A stretch of DNA of 64,000 bases from Devosia sp. YIM 151766 (GCF_030285925.1 NZ_CP127251.1:186001-250000); one strand, 5' to 3'; positions 45,080 to 55,362 are shown, numbered from the stretch's first letter. Program-made: numbers and translations. The notes: generated by a model not told the origin, from the sequence alone.

Positions 45080-45769
45080 ATGAAGCCGGCGACAGAAATC
45101 GGCACGCTTGCGGACAGGGCGTTTGAATGGCTCGAGGAATCGATTATCAAAGGAGTCTACGCACCCGGCGAGCGACTCGACGAGGTCAGCCTCTCCAAGG
45201 CGTTCGGCATCAGCCGGGGGCCGGTGCGCGAGGCGATTCGGAGGCTCGAAGGCAAGCGCCTGGTGGAACGCGTCGCCCGTAGCGGCGTTCGCGTTGCGCA
45301 GCGCACACTCGAGGATCTGGTTGAGCTTCTCACTGTCCGCGAGGCGCTCGAGGGGATGGCGTGTCGGCTGGCAACCGAGCGGATCAGCGACGAGGCGCTT
45401 GATGAACTCGATGCGCTTCTCGATGGACATTCCGCCGACGTAACCGCCATTCCCGAGGCGGGCTATTTTCAGCGGCCTGGCGACTATGATTTCCATTTCA
45501 GGATCATTCAGGCCTGCGGGAACCGCCTTCTGACGCAGATGTTGTGCGAGGATATGTATCACCTCCTGCGGGTATACAGGTTCCATTCGAGTAAGCGCAC
45601 GGGCAGGGCCGTCGAGGCTCTCAACGAACACAGGCGGATTCTCGACGCCATGCGGAAGCGTGACCCCGCACTCGCCGAAAAAGAAATAAGGCGGCACCTC
45701 GCCCGCGCCAGAGAGGCGGTGGCCAATCAAGCGACGGCGCCAGTCCCGCCACGCCTGAAGCCTGTCTGA
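45080..45769 (+). CDS. GntR-family transcriptional regulator (FCD/FadR subfamily)
   Basis: 229 residues. The winged helix (about 8-75) shows IIKGVYAPGERLDEVSLSKA and ISRGPVREAIRRLEGKRLVE; the helical FCD ligand domain follows (LLTVREALEGMACRLA, DYDFHFRIIQACGN, EHRRILDAMRKRD). FCD regulators sense organic acids through a bound metal. It stands divergent to the MmgE/PrpD operon and upstream of the PrpF-lyase pair, so it most likely controls both with the pathway substrate as inducer. Confidence 0.9.
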   Translation: MKPATEIGTLADRAFEWLEESIIKGVYAPGERLDEVSLSKAFGISRGPVREAIRRLEGKRLVERVARSGVRVAQRTLEDLVELLTVREALEGMACRLATERISDEALDELDALLDGHSADVTAIPEAGYFQRPGDYDFHFRIIQACGNRLLTQMLCEDMYHLLRVYRFHSSKRTGRAVEALNEHRRILDAMRKRDPALAEKEIRRHLARAREAVANQATAPVPPRLKPV

Positions 45770-45815
45770 AGCCAGCGAGGCGATGATCGAGCGGAAATTC
45801 CAGGGCGACGAATCT

Positions 45816-45848
45816 TTGTTGACATTTAGTCGGGCGTTCTGTCAACAA
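45816..45848. promoter_or_regulatory. Inverted repeat TTGTTGACA-N15-TGTCAACAA upstream of the PrpF-type gene
   Basis: Perfect 9-bp arms 15 bp apart, ending 32 bp before the GTG start. Each arm contains a TGTYRACA core like the site at 45015. TTGACA of the left arm could also be a -35 box. Confidence 0.5.
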
Positions 45849-45880
45849 TTGCACAATGTCGTCTTGGGAGTGCAGCGGCC

Positions 45881-47074
45881 GTGCCGACGAGAATACCAGC
45901 TACGATTATGCGCGGAGGAACCAGTCGGGCGGTCTTTCTCGACGGGCGGCATCTCCCCGCGAATTCGGCCGAACGCGAGCAAATTATTCTCGAAGTGTTC
46001 GGCTCGCCCGATCCACGCCAGATCGACGGGCTGGGCGGCGCCGATCCCTTGACGAGCAAGCTGGCGATCATCGACCGGCCCGACCCGGAAATGGCTGCCC
46101 AGGCGGATGTCGTCTACACTTTCGGGCAGGTCGGGATCGCCGAACCGCGCGTGGACTGGCACAGTCTATGCGGCAATATATCGGCGGCGGTTGGCCTATA
46201 TGCCATCGAAACGGGCATGGTGGGCGCGGTGGAGCCCGTTACAACCGTTCGCGTGTTCAATACCAATCTCAATCGCATCCTGCATATCGATGTGCAGGTG
46301 GAAGACGGCGCACCACGCGAACGCGGCACATTCGCGGTGCCGGGCGTGCCAGGCACCGGGTCGGAGATCGTTATCGATTTCGCCACGACCGCTGGAGCCA
46401 CGACGGGCGCGTTGATGCCCACCGGGCAGGTCATGGATACGCTTGCGGTCGATGGCATCGGGCCCGTTCAGGCGACGCTTCTCGATATCGGCAATGCCCA
46501 TGTATTCATTCGCGCCGCCGATGTCGGGCTCACCGGCACCGAAACCGCCGCCCAGATCGACGCCGACGAGCCGTTGCGCCATCGGCTGGAGGCGATACGC
46601 GGCGCTGCGGCCATGCGCATGAACATGATCGCGGGCCCGGCGGCGGCCGCGCGAACCCAAAGCCCTGCAACCCCGATCCTGGCGCTCATTGCTGCGCCAG
46701 CGGGCTATCGGGTCCACGGCTCGGGCCAGACGATCGCACAAGCGGATGTGGACGTGGTCGCGCGATTGCAGTTCATGCAGCAGACCCACAAGACCTATGC
46801 CGGCACCAGTACGGTCTGCACCGGCGTCGCGAGCCGCATTGCGGGAACGATCGTCCATGAGGCGGCACGGCCGAAAAGCGGGACGGTCCTGAGGATCGGC
46901 CATCCCGCCGGCGTGATCGAGACCACGTCGATCGTCGCGCATGGACATGGCGGCGCGGAGGTAAGACGGGCGACGCTGGGGCGGACGGCCCGGCGCATCA
47001 TGGATGGCACGGTCTATTTGCCGGCCTGGAGATCGGCGCAACGACACGAAACAACCAGCGGGCGGGAACAATGA
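45881..47074 (+). CDS. PrpF-family isomerase/tautomerase
   Basis: 397 residues from GTG with GGGAG upstream. PrpF hallmarks: IMRGGTSRAVFL, GLGGADPLTSKLAII with the lysine, and WHSLCGNISAAVG with Cys97. The family includes aconitate isomerases, methylaconitate isomerase PrpF, 4-oxalomesaconate tautomerase and 3-methylitaconate delta-isomerase: all shift a double bond in unsaturated di- or tricarboxylates. The start of the lyase gene overlaps its stop by four bases, which makes a joint isomerase-lyase step likely. Confidence 0.88.
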   Translation: MPTRIPATIMRGGTSRAVFLDGRHLPANSAEREQIILEVFGSPDPRQIDGLGGADPLTSKLAIIDRPDPEMAAQADVVYTFGQVGIAEPRVDWHSLCGNISAAVGLYAIETGMVGAVEPVTTVRVFNTNLNRILHIDVQVEDGAPRERGTFAVPGVPGTGSEIVIDFATTAGATTGALMPTGQVMDTLAVDGIGPVQATLLDIGNAHVFIRAADVGLTGTETAAQIDADEPLRHRLEAIRGAAAMRMNMIAGPAAAARTQSPATPILALIAAPAGYRVHGSGQTIAQADVDVVARLQFMQQTHKTYAGTSTVCTGVASRIAGTIVHEAARPKSGTVLRIGHPAGVIETTSIVAHGHGGAEVRRATLGRTARRIMDGTVYLPAWRSAQRHETTSGREQ

Positions 47075-47955
47075 CTCGAAACAGGAAACTAAAACAAATC
47101 GTGGACCGCCGCGCCGCCGTGACGGCGCCGGGCGCCGCCAATGCCCTGTTTGCCAGGGCGATCGAGGAATCGGGTTTTGAGGTCATCTATGTAACGGGCG
47201 CCGGCATCGCCAACATGCATCTGGGCCAGCCCGATATCGGATTGACCTCGCTGAGCGACCTGGTTTACGCGGTATCCTCCATCGCCGACGTTGTCGACCT
47301 GCCGCTCATCGTCGATGCCGATACCGGATTCGGCAATGCGCTGAACATGTACCAAACGGTGCGGAAACTGGAACGGGCCGGCGCATCGGCGCTGCAGGTC
47401 GAGGACCAGATCTTTCCCAAGCGATGCGGCCATTTTGACGGCAAGGACGTCGTGCCCGTCGATGAAATGCTCGGTAAGATCAAGGCGGCAACCGATGCGC
47501 GGCAGGACGACAACTTGCTCGTCATCGCCCGCACCGACGCCAGGGCGGTACTGGGGCTCGATGCGGCGATCGAACGGGCCTGGGCCTATGGAGAAGCCGG
47601 GGCGGACCTGACCTTTGTCGAAGCGCCGGTGGATGCCCGGGAGATGGCCGAAATCACACGACGACTCGCCAAGCCGCAGGTCGCCAATATCGTTTTTGGC
47701 GGCAGGACACCCGATCCGGGCCGCGATCATCTGGCTGAAATGGGATTCTCGCTGGTACTCTATGCCAACGCGACTTTGCAGGCGGCGCTTCACGCGACCT
47801 ACGAAACCCTTTGGGCGCTGCGCGACCACGGGAGCCTCGATCCGGTCGCGGATCGCCTGTCGAGTTTTGATGAGCGGCAAAGAACGGTCCGAAAGCCGCA
47901 TTGGGATTCTCTGGAGAAACGCTATGCTTTGGTCGCCGGTGCGGGCAGGGATTAG
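47071..47955 (+). CDS. Isocitrate lyase/PEP mutase-family lyase
   Basis: 294 residues. The superfamily signature KRCGH (117-121) with catalytic Cys119 is present, as are VDADTGFGNALN (metal-binding Asp) and QVEDQIFP. This size and wording fit 2-methylisocitrate lyase, 2,3-dimethylmalate lyase or oxaloacetate decarboxylase rather than full isocitrate lyase. The reaction would release pyruvate, or glyoxylate, from a branched acid. It is translationally coupled to the PrpF-type gene. Confidence 0.88.
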   Translation: MTRNRKLKQIVDRRAAVTAPGAANALFARAIEESGFEVIYVTGAGIANMHLGQPDIGLTSLSDLVYAVSSIADVVDLPLIVDADTGFGNALNMYQTVRKLERAGASALQVEDQIFPKRCGHFDGKDVVPVDEMLGKIKAATDARQDDNLLVIARTDARAVLGLDAAIERAWAYGEAGADLTFVEAPVDAREMAEITRRLAKPQVANIVFGGRTPDPGRDHLAEMGFSLVLYANATLQAALHATYETLWALRDHGSLDPVADRLSSFDERQRTVRKPHWDSLEKRYALVAGAGRD

Positions 47956-48085
47956 ACTCGACAGAAAATAGAACCGCTTCTGCAGGGCGGAAACATAGAA
48001 GAACAGAAACTGGAGAATTTTTGTGATCGCGATCGTGATCGCGGTCTGCGGGCGAGGACATGAAATCGCCCAGGGGGAGGAAAAA

Positions 48086-48865
48086 TTGAGTTCGTTTGCA
48101 CCCGTAACATCAGTCGGTCGGGCCTTGCGTGTCCTACAGGTCGTCAATTCCAGCGGTCCGCTGCGCGTCGGTGAGCTGGCCTTGCAAACCAAGCTGCCGA
48201 AACCGACGGTCGTTCGGTTGATCGACACGCTGGTCGCCCTCGGCTTCGTTCAGAAGGAGACGGCGAGCAAGACCTATTTCGTCACGCAATCGGTCCGTAG
48301 CCTGAGCATCGGCGCGGAACGCTCCGAAATCATCGCCGAAGCCAGCCGCCCCGCGCTCTGGCGATTGACCAAAAGCATCAAATGGCCCGCCGCAGTGGCA
48401 ACGCTCGATGGCTGCCGGGTTTTCGTGTGCGCCACGACGCGGCGGCATTCGAAAATGGCTTTGCATTATTCCTCCCGGCAAAGCCATCTGAGCCTCACCT
48501 CGCACGCCCTGGGTCGCGCATATCTGGCCTTCTGCTCGGAAGAACAGCGTGAAGCCCTGGTCAGCGAACTGATGAAGCAGGATGACGGGATCAATAGTCG
48601 GTATATCGAGCGCGAGAGCATCCTCAAGATGATCTCACATATCCGCTCCAATGGTTATGCCGAACGCGATCGCTCGATCGAGCCGCGCGGAACGTCGACA
48701 ATCGCCGTTCCCGTGCTGCATCAGACCCGGGCCGTGGCCAGCGTGGGGATCACCTATTTCACCTCGGCAGTGACCTCCCATATGGCGGTCTCCCAACACG
48801 TGCCCGCCCTCCAGGAAGTGGCCGCGCGGATCTCGGATCGCATCGGCACGCTGGGGCTGCTCTAA
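48086..48865 (+). CDS. IclR-family transcriptional regulator
   Basis: 259 residues if started at TTG 48086, which has GGGGGAGG five bases upstream; an alternative start at 48023 adds 21 residues of unlikely sequence. Winged helix about 8-70 (SVGRALRVLQVVNSSGPLRV, LPKPTVVRLIDTLVALGFV), then the IclR effector domain (RHSKMALHYSSRQ, SHALGRAYLAFCSEEQ, SIAVPV-like TSTIAVPVLHQ). It lies between the lyase and the transporter genes, so it probably controls tctCBA or the whole island. Confidence 0.88.
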   Translation: MSSFAPVTSVGRALRVLQVVNSSGPLRVGELALQTKLPKPTVVRLIDTLVALGFVQKETASKTYFVTQSVRSLSIGAERSEIIAEASRPALWRLTKSIKWPAAVATLDGCRVFVCATTRRHSKMALHYSSRQSHLSLTSHALGRAYLAFCSEEQREALVSELMKQDDGINSRYIERESILKMISHIRSNGYAERDRSIEPRGTSTIAVPVLHQTRAVASVGITYFTSAVTSHMAVSQHVPALQEVAARISDRIGTLGLL

Positions 48866-49118
48866 ACCCCCATCTCACGGGGAAGCCGCGGCTTGCCGCC
48901 CGGTATTCCGGGAGCCGGATCGGGGCGTATAAATCCGAACCTTTCCTCTGTCACGCCTATGGCGGCGACAGCGGCCGGCATTGGGACTCGGTGTCGGTCT
49001 ACTCCTTGTTTCGCGCCATGAAACGACACTTCGGGATGCTTGCGGCTCCGGCTCAATGGCTCATAGTCGCCGCCCAGGGTGTGGTTCTCACACCGCGATA
49101 CTCCAAGGAGGAGATAGC

Positions 49119-50087
49119 ATGCAACGTTGGTTACATACGAAACTGATGGTCGTGCCGGCGCTGGTGATCCTGACGGCGATCCCCGCAATGGCGCAGGATT
49201 ATCCGACCCGGCCGGTGACCTTGATGGTCGGTTTCGAGCCCGGGGGATCGAGCGATATCCTTGCGCGGGTCCTGGCCCCCCATCTGACCGAATTTCTCGG
49301 CCAGCCCATCGTAATCGAGAACCGGCCCGGGGCCAACGGAGCGGTCGCCGCCGCACTGGTCGCGAACGCTTCACCCGATGGCCATACTTTGGGCATCGGG
49401 GGCTCGTCGCTCCTGACCAATGCGCTGCTAAACCCCAATATCGGATATTCGCTCGACGATCTGGCCGATGTGGCCATGATCGGCAGCTATTCATCCGTCA
49501 TGATCGTGCCCAAGGACTTGCCGGTCACCTCGGTCGACGAGTTCCAGCAATACGCGCTGGACCATGCCGGCGAGATGAACTGCGGCTCGGGAGGAATCGG
49601 GTCGAGCCCGCACCTCTCCTGCGAAGTGGTCAGGACAGCCTTGGGCGTGGAAATAACCCACATCACCTATGGCGGGATGGCGCCAGCGCTCAACGATCTC
49701 ATGGCTAACCGCCTGCAGGTGGTCTTCAACCCGATCGCCCAGACCAAGCCCTTCATCGACGAGGGGGAAGTGCGTGCGCTTGCCATTACGGGCGCCGAAC
49801 GAAGCGACGCCCTGCCCGACGTGCCGACCTTGCAGGAGCTCGGCTATGACGTGGAATTGTCGGTCTATACGGGGGTCTATGCGCCCAACGATACGCCCAT
49901 CGACGTCCTCGAGCGCATAAACGAGGCCATACGGTATGCCACCGCACAGCCCAACGTCATTGACGTCCTCGAAGCCGGCGGCACGATACCCTCCGACATG
50001 AACCTCGAGGAATACGTCGCCTATAACGACAACCAGCAGCAGTTCTGGGAAACCTTTATGGAAGAGCATTCCATATCGGATGAATGA
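49119..50087 (+). CDS. tctC: Tripartite tricarboxylate transporter substrate-binding protein TctC (Bug family)
   Basis: 322 residues from ATG 49119, preceded by AAGGAGG. Signal peptide about 1-24 (VVPALVILTAIPAMAQDYPTR as VVPALVILTAIPAMA then QDYPTR). The mature domain has the Bug family pattern RPVTLMVGFEPGGSSDILAR, VENRPGANGA-like IENRPGANGAVAAA, and ITYGGMAPALNDLMANRLQ. It captures a carboxylate in the periplasm for TctAB. It heads the tctCBA operon; the gap to tctB is 66 bp. Confidence 0.93.
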   Translation: MQRWLHTKLMVVPALVILTAIPAMAQDYPTRPVTLMVGFEPGGSSDILARVLAPHLTEFLGQPIVIENRPGANGAVAAALVANASPDGHTLGIGGSSLLTNALLNPNIGYSLDDLADVAMIGSYSSVMIVPKDLPVTSVDEFQQYALDHAGEMNCGSGGIGSSPHLSCEVVRTALGVEITHITYGGMAPALNDLMANRLQVVFNPIAQTKPFIDEGEVRALAITGAERSDALPDVPTLQELGYDVELSVYTGVYAPNDTPIDVLERINEAIRYATAQPNVIDVLEAGGTIPSDMNLEEYVAYNDNQQQFWETFMEEHSISDE

Positions 50088-50153
50088 GAGCGCGACATTG
50101 TGAACCCCGGGGCCGGCATGCCATTGCACCGGCCTCGGGAACGGGAGTTCGAT

Positions 50154-50618
50154 ATGAAGCTCAGTTCGAAAACGGGAGACATCGCCGGCGGCGTCATCAC
50201 CATCGGAATCGGTGTCTTTTTCCTGATCTATTCCTTTTCGTATTCCGCCGGCGAACTGGTGCGCATGGGACCGGCCTATTTTCCCCGCATCATCGCCATC
50301 GCCGTGATCGGATTGGGAATAGTCGTCATAGCGACGGCCCGCAAAAGCGCACAATCCGATGACGATGCGGTCCGGCTCATTTCGCTCGATCTCTCATCGG
50401 CGGTAAAGCTTGCCGCGGGGCTTGCGGCCTTTGCCGCGATTATCGAGGTTTTCGGCTTCGTTCCGGCCGTTTTTGTAGCGGCATTGGCGGCTTCGCTGGC
50501 CAGGGGAGAGGGGAGTCTTCTTTCAAAACTGGTTATCTGTGCCGCCATCACCGCAGCCGTCACGGTCCTCAACGTGCTGGTGTTCCGCGCGCCTGTACCG
50601 CTAATTGGATGGTTCTAG
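50154..50618 (+). CDS. tctB: Tripartite tricarboxylate transporter small membrane subunit TctB
   Basis: 154 residues from ATG with GGGAG upstream, four hydrophobic segments (GGVITIGIGVFFLIYSFSY near the start; FGFVPAVFVAALAASLARGE in the middle). MGPAYFPRIIAIAVIGLGI is the typical TctB signature. It forms the membrane complex with TctA, whose start is three bases after its stop. Confidence 0.9.
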   Translation: MKLSSKTGDIAGGVITIGIGVFFLIYSFSYSAGELVRMGPAYFPRIIAIAVIGLGIVVIATARKSAQSDDDAVRLISLDLSSAVKLAAGLAAFAAIIEVFGFVPAVFVAALAASLARGEGSLLSKLVICAAITAAVTVLNVLVFRAPVPLIGWF

Positions 50619-50621
50619 ATC

Positions 50622-52106
50622 ATGGAAATTGTCGCCAGTCTATTCTATGGGTTCGAGGTGGCTTTGCGGCCCGAAAACCTTCTATATTGCTTTATCGGCG
50701 TGTTCTTGGGCACATTTGTCGGCGTTCTGCCGGGTATCGGAGCCACGGCGACGATCGCCGTGCTTCTGCCTGTCACTTATGCGCTTGATCCCACGACCTC
50801 GTTCATCATGCTGGCCGGCGTCTATTATGGCGCCGAATATGGAGGCTCGACCGCATCCATATTGCTTAATATTCCCGGAACGCCGTCCAATGCCATCACC
50901 TGCCTGGACGGCTATCCTCTCACCCAACAGGGTCGGGGCGGCGTCGCCCTGTTCACGACGGCGATCACGTCATTTATGGGCGGCACGGCGGGCATTCTGG
51001 CGCTCATCATCGTCGCGCCGATCATCGTCTCCATCTCGAGAGCCTTCGGGCCGGCCGAATATGTGGCTGTCATCCTGTTCGGCCTGATCGCCTCGGCCGC
51101 CGTCAGCCAGGCCCGTCCGGCCAAAGGCCTCACTATGGTGGCGCTGGGCCTCATGCTCGGAACGGTCGGCATCGACGTCAATACCGGCACATATCGCTTC
51201 AGCTTCAACTATCCCCCGCTCATCGACGGTATCTCACTTGTGGCGCTTGCCATGGGCATTTTCGGTGTTTCGGAAGTGATAAACTCAATCCGCACGAGCA
51301 ATGAAAGCGGCACTATCGGCAAGATCACGTTCCGATCCATGTTGCCCAACAGATCGGATCTGTCGGCGTTTTTCGGTCCCGTCATCAGAGGAAGCGGTAT
51401 CGGGATGCTCATGGGCACATTGCCCGGCACCGGACCCACCATTGCCAGCTTCATCAGCTACGCCATGGAAAAAAGGGTGGCAAAGGACAAGTCGAGGTTC
51501 GGACGCGGCGCATTGGAGGGCATTGCCGGTCCCGAAGCCTCCAACAACGCCGCCGCCCAAACGGCCTTCATTCCCACGCTGACCCTGGGCATTCCGGGCA
51601 CCGCTACTATGGCCATCATGCTCGGCGCCCTGATGATCCACGGCATCACGCCGGGACCGGGCCTGATGCGCGACCAGCCCGAGTTGTTCTGGGGCCTGGT
51701 TGCGAGCTTCGCCATCGGCAATCTGATGCTGCTGGTTCTCAACATTCCGATGATCGGGCTGTGGGTGCGGCTGCTTTCGGTGCCGTTCAAGCTGCTCTAT
51801 CCCACAATCATATGCCTGATCTGCCTCGGGGTCTTCTCGGTGCGAAACAGCGCCTTCGACGTGGTTCTGACCATGGCATTGGGCGTCGTTGGCTACTTCA
51901 TGCGGGCTGCCGGCTTCCCTCTCGCCCCGCTGCTCATCGGGTTCATCCTGGGCCCCATTCTGGAGGAAAACCTGCGGCGTGCCTTGCTTCTGTCGCGTGG
52001 CGACATGGCCGTATTCATCGAATCCCCCCTCAGTCTGGCCTTCCTGCTGGTTTCGCTTCTGATGGTCGTTCTGTCCGTGGTGGGTTTCTTCCGCCGGCCC
52101 CGGTGA
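50622..52106 (+). CDS. tctA: Tripartite tricarboxylate transporter large permease TctA
   Basis: 494 residues, about twelve membrane segments. Family motifs: GTFVGVLPGIGATATIAVLLP, YYGAEYGGSTASILLNIPGTP, and later GTLPGTGPTIASFISYAMEK and PTLTLGIPGTATMAIMLGAL. TctA is the proton- or sodium-driven channel of the citrate-type tripartite transporter. It closes the island. A gap of 71 bp follows before convergent pobA. Confidence 0.95.
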   Translation: MEIVASLFYGFEVALRPENLLYCFIGVFLGTFVGVLPGIGATATIAVLLPVTYALDPTTSFIMLAGVYYGAEYGGSTASILLNIPGTPSNAITCLDGYPLTQQGRGGVALFTTAITSFMGGTAGILALIIVAPIIVSISRAFGPAEYVAVILFGLIASAAVSQARPAKGLTMVALGLMLGTVGIDVNTGTYRFSFNYPPLIDGISLVALAMGIFGVSEVINSIRTSNESGTIGKITFRSMLPNRSDLSAFFGPVIRGSGIGMLMGTLPGTGPTIASFISYAMEKRVAKDKSRFGRGALEGIAGPEASNNAAAQTAFIPTLTLGIPGTATMAIMLGALMIHGITPGPGLMRDQPELFWGLVASFAIGNLMLLVLNIPMIGLWVRLLSVPFKLLYPTIICLICLGVFSVRNSAFDVVLTMALGVVGYFMRAAGFPLAPLLIGFILGPILEENLRRALLLSRGDMAVFIESPLSLAFLLVSLLMVVLSVVGFFRRPR

Positions 52107-52177
52107 GACGCCCGGACCGGGCGCGGCGGCGGACCAACGCTCGAACTGGAAATGGAGGCGCAGGCTAGGCGAATTGT

Positions 52178-53350
<1,173 letters not shown>

Positions 53351-53386
53351 TTAACCTCAGCATGCGCATCGGAGCGGATTTGGTGA

Positions 53387-54256
53387 ATGGACAGGCCATG
53401 CAATCGCTTGCACTATCCGAACATGGAGCTGATCCCCACCTATGCGCTTTACGGCGAGCAGGAGAGCAAGCAGGACTGGCTGCATTGGGAGACCATTCCG
53501 GCGCGCAGCCAGGGGCACGATTTCCGCATCGCGCCGCATCGGCATGACCATCTGTTTCAGGTGCTGTCGCTGACGGCGGGAACGGCGCGGGTGGTTCTGG
53601 ATGGCGCCGCTATCCGGCTGGTAGCGGGGGAAATAGTGGTGGTGCCGGCCCTGGTCGTGCATGGCTATGTGTTCTCGCCCGATGTCGATGGATTGGTGCT
53701 GACCCTGTTCGAGCGCGATGTGCGGGCGCTCGATCTCGGTTTCGAGCATGCCGCGATCCTGCGCACCGGCGCCTTTGCGGTGATGCAGGCCATGGAGCGG
53801 CTGATCGACGAGGCCGACAATCCCGGAGAGCGGCACGAGCTGGCCATGCGGGCCCATCTCACCCTCCTGCTCCTGACGCTGCATCGGGCGCATAGCCAGG
53901 CGGTGGCCGGCGACGGCCGCACCGACAGGACCCGGCTGCATGCTGCCGCCTTCCGGCAATTGGTCGAGCGCCGCTTTCGCCAGACGCGGCGGATCGCCGA
54001 TTATGCCGGGGAGATCGGGGTCAGCCCGGCCCATCTCAACCGCATCAGCCGGCAGGTCCTGGGCGCCTCGGCGCTGGCGGTCATCGAACGCCGCATCGCC
54101 CTCGAGGCGCGGCGGCAATTGCTGTTCTCCACCCTGCCGATCAAGCAGATCGGCGCCGAATTGGGCTATGACGACCCGGCCTATTTCACCCGTTTCATCA
54201 CCCGCATGCTGGGCCTGTCGCCGGCAGCGTTCCGCCAGAAGATGCGGCGGGCTTAG
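53387..54256 (+). CDS. pobR: AraC-family regulator, probable PobR
   Basis: 289 residues if the first ATG is used; the ATG at 53423 (MELIPTYALYGE) fits homologues better but lacks a ribosome binding site. An N-terminal cupin domain (FRIAPHRHDHLFQVL, VVVPALVVHGYVF) is followed by two helix-turn-helix units (DYAGEIGVSPAHLNRISRQV, and LPIKQIGAELGYDDPAYFTR). The divergent position next to pobA, and the IPxYxLYGE opening shared with AraC-type PobR proteins, indicate activation of pobA by 4-hydroxybenzoate. Confidence 0.82.
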   Translation: MDRPCNRLHYPNMELIPTYALYGEQESKQDWLHWETIPARSQGHDFRIAPHRHDHLFQVLSLTAGTARVVLDGAAIRLVAGEIVVVPALVVHGYVFSPDVDGLVLTLFERDVRALDLGFEHAAILRTGAFAVMQAMERLIDEADNPGERHELAMRAHLTLLLLTLHRAHSQAVAGDGRTDRTRLHAAAFRQLVERRFRQTRRIADYAGEIGVSPAHLNRISRQVLGASALAVIERRIALEARRQLLFSTLPIKQIGAELGYDDPAYFTRFITRMLGLSPAAFRQKMRRA

Positions 54257-54334
54257 GGGGCCTCCGTCTTACTAGAGAAGTACTTTCAGGTCGGATTGCC
54301 TCGGGGCGGGCAAAGACCGCACAATTTTCTCGTA

Positions 54335-54416
54335 GATCTCATCCTGAGCCCCTCGAAGGACGAGGTCGGTAACTCCGTGGCCGCGCCCCATGGTTCGACA
54401 GGCTCACCATGAGGTC
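54335..54416 (-). repeat. 82-bp dispersed double-palindrome element, copy 2 (inverted)
   Basis: Reverse complement of the element at 10435-10517, with few mismatches (shared core GACGAGGTCGGTAAC, then CCGTGGCCGCG). It fills most of the gap between the AraC gene and pcaQ. Confidence 0.75.
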
Positions 54417-54429
54417 CAGGAGGCGCATT

Positions 54430-55362
54430 CTAATCGCCGTCCCGCAGGCGGGCGGCCACGTCGCGGACAGTCTGCATGAAGGCGGTAAGGGCCAGGCCCG
54501 GCGCCGTATCGGTGCGGGTGGTGAAGCCCACCGGCCCCTGGGTTTCGCTCATGTCCACCGGCAGCAGCGCCAGGTAATTGTCGGCCACGTCGTCAGCCAC
54601 CACGCCCTCCGAGATGAACCAGACCGCATCGCTTTGCCGCACATAGGCGCGACCGAAGGCATTGGAGACGGTTTCCACCTCTTCGTGCTGGGCGTCGATG
54701 CCATAGGCCAGCAATATGCGCTGCACCAGCGGCCGGATCACCGAGCCGGGATTGGGCATCAGGCGCTGATAGGGCTCGATCATGCCGAGGCTGAAATCGC
54801 GCCGGGCCAGCAGCGGATGGCCCGGCCGCACGACCAGAACCACGCGCTCGGAATAAAGATGCTCGAAGGAGAGGCCGAGCATGGCTTCCGGCTCGGCCAT
54901 GCGGCCGATGACCAGATCGACATCGCCGGTGCGCAGCAGCGACAGCAGATAGCTGTTGGGTCCGGTGATGATGCGGCTATTGATGCCCGGCTCGGCGGCG
55001 AAGAACAGCCGCACCGCCTCGGGCAGCATGCGCGCCGAAACCGAGGGCAGGGCGCCGATCCTGACCAGGGCGGCCTCCCGGGCGCCGCGCGCCGCATCGA
55101 TCCCCTGCCGCAGGGCCGCGATGCTGGTCGAGGCATAGCGGTAGAACACCTCGCCGAACGGCGTCAGCGCCAGACGCCGCCGGGTGCGGTCGAACAGGGC
55201 GCCCCCCAGCACCGCTTCGAGTTCCTGCACGGTCTTGGTGGCGGCGGGCTGGCTGATATTGAGGGCGTCGGCGGCATTGACCATGCTGCGCAGCCGCGCC
55301 ACTTCCAAAAAGCAGGCAATGTGGCGAATCTTGATCCGGGGATCGATGATGCGAGGTGCCAT
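54430..55362 (-). CDS. pcaQ: LysR-family regulator PcaQ
   Basis: 310 residues from the ATG of MAPRIIDPRIKIRH; the frame stays open far upstream but that part is antisense to pcaD. LysR helix-turn-helix at about 12-65 (FLEVARLRSMVNAADALNIS and QPAATKTVQELE). The effector domain is normal (PSVSARMLPEAVRLFF, DVDLVIGRMAEPE). PcaQ activates pcaDCHGB in response to beta-carboxymuconate. It is divergent from pcaD, with a matching operator between them. Confidence 0.92.
   Translation of the reverse strand: MAPRIIDPRIKIRHIACFLEVARLRSMVNAADALNISQPAATKTVQELEAVLGGALFDRTRRRLALTPFGEVFYRYASTSIAALRQGIDAARGAREAALVRIGALPSVSARMLPEAVRLFFAAEPGINSRIITGPNSYLLSLLRTGDVDLVIGRMAEPEAMLGLSFEHLYSERVVLVVRPGHPLLARRDFSLGMIEPYQRLMPNPGSVIRPLVQRILLAYGIDAQHEEVETVSNAFGRAYVRQSDAVWFISEGVVADDVADNYLALLPVDMSETQGPVGFTTRTDTAPGLALTAFMQTVRDVAARLRDGD

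Noticed and set aside
47956..48022. Possible IclR operator in the gap before the IclR gene (ACCGC/GCGG half-sites)
   Set aside because: The inverted repeat is too short and imperfect to separate from chance.
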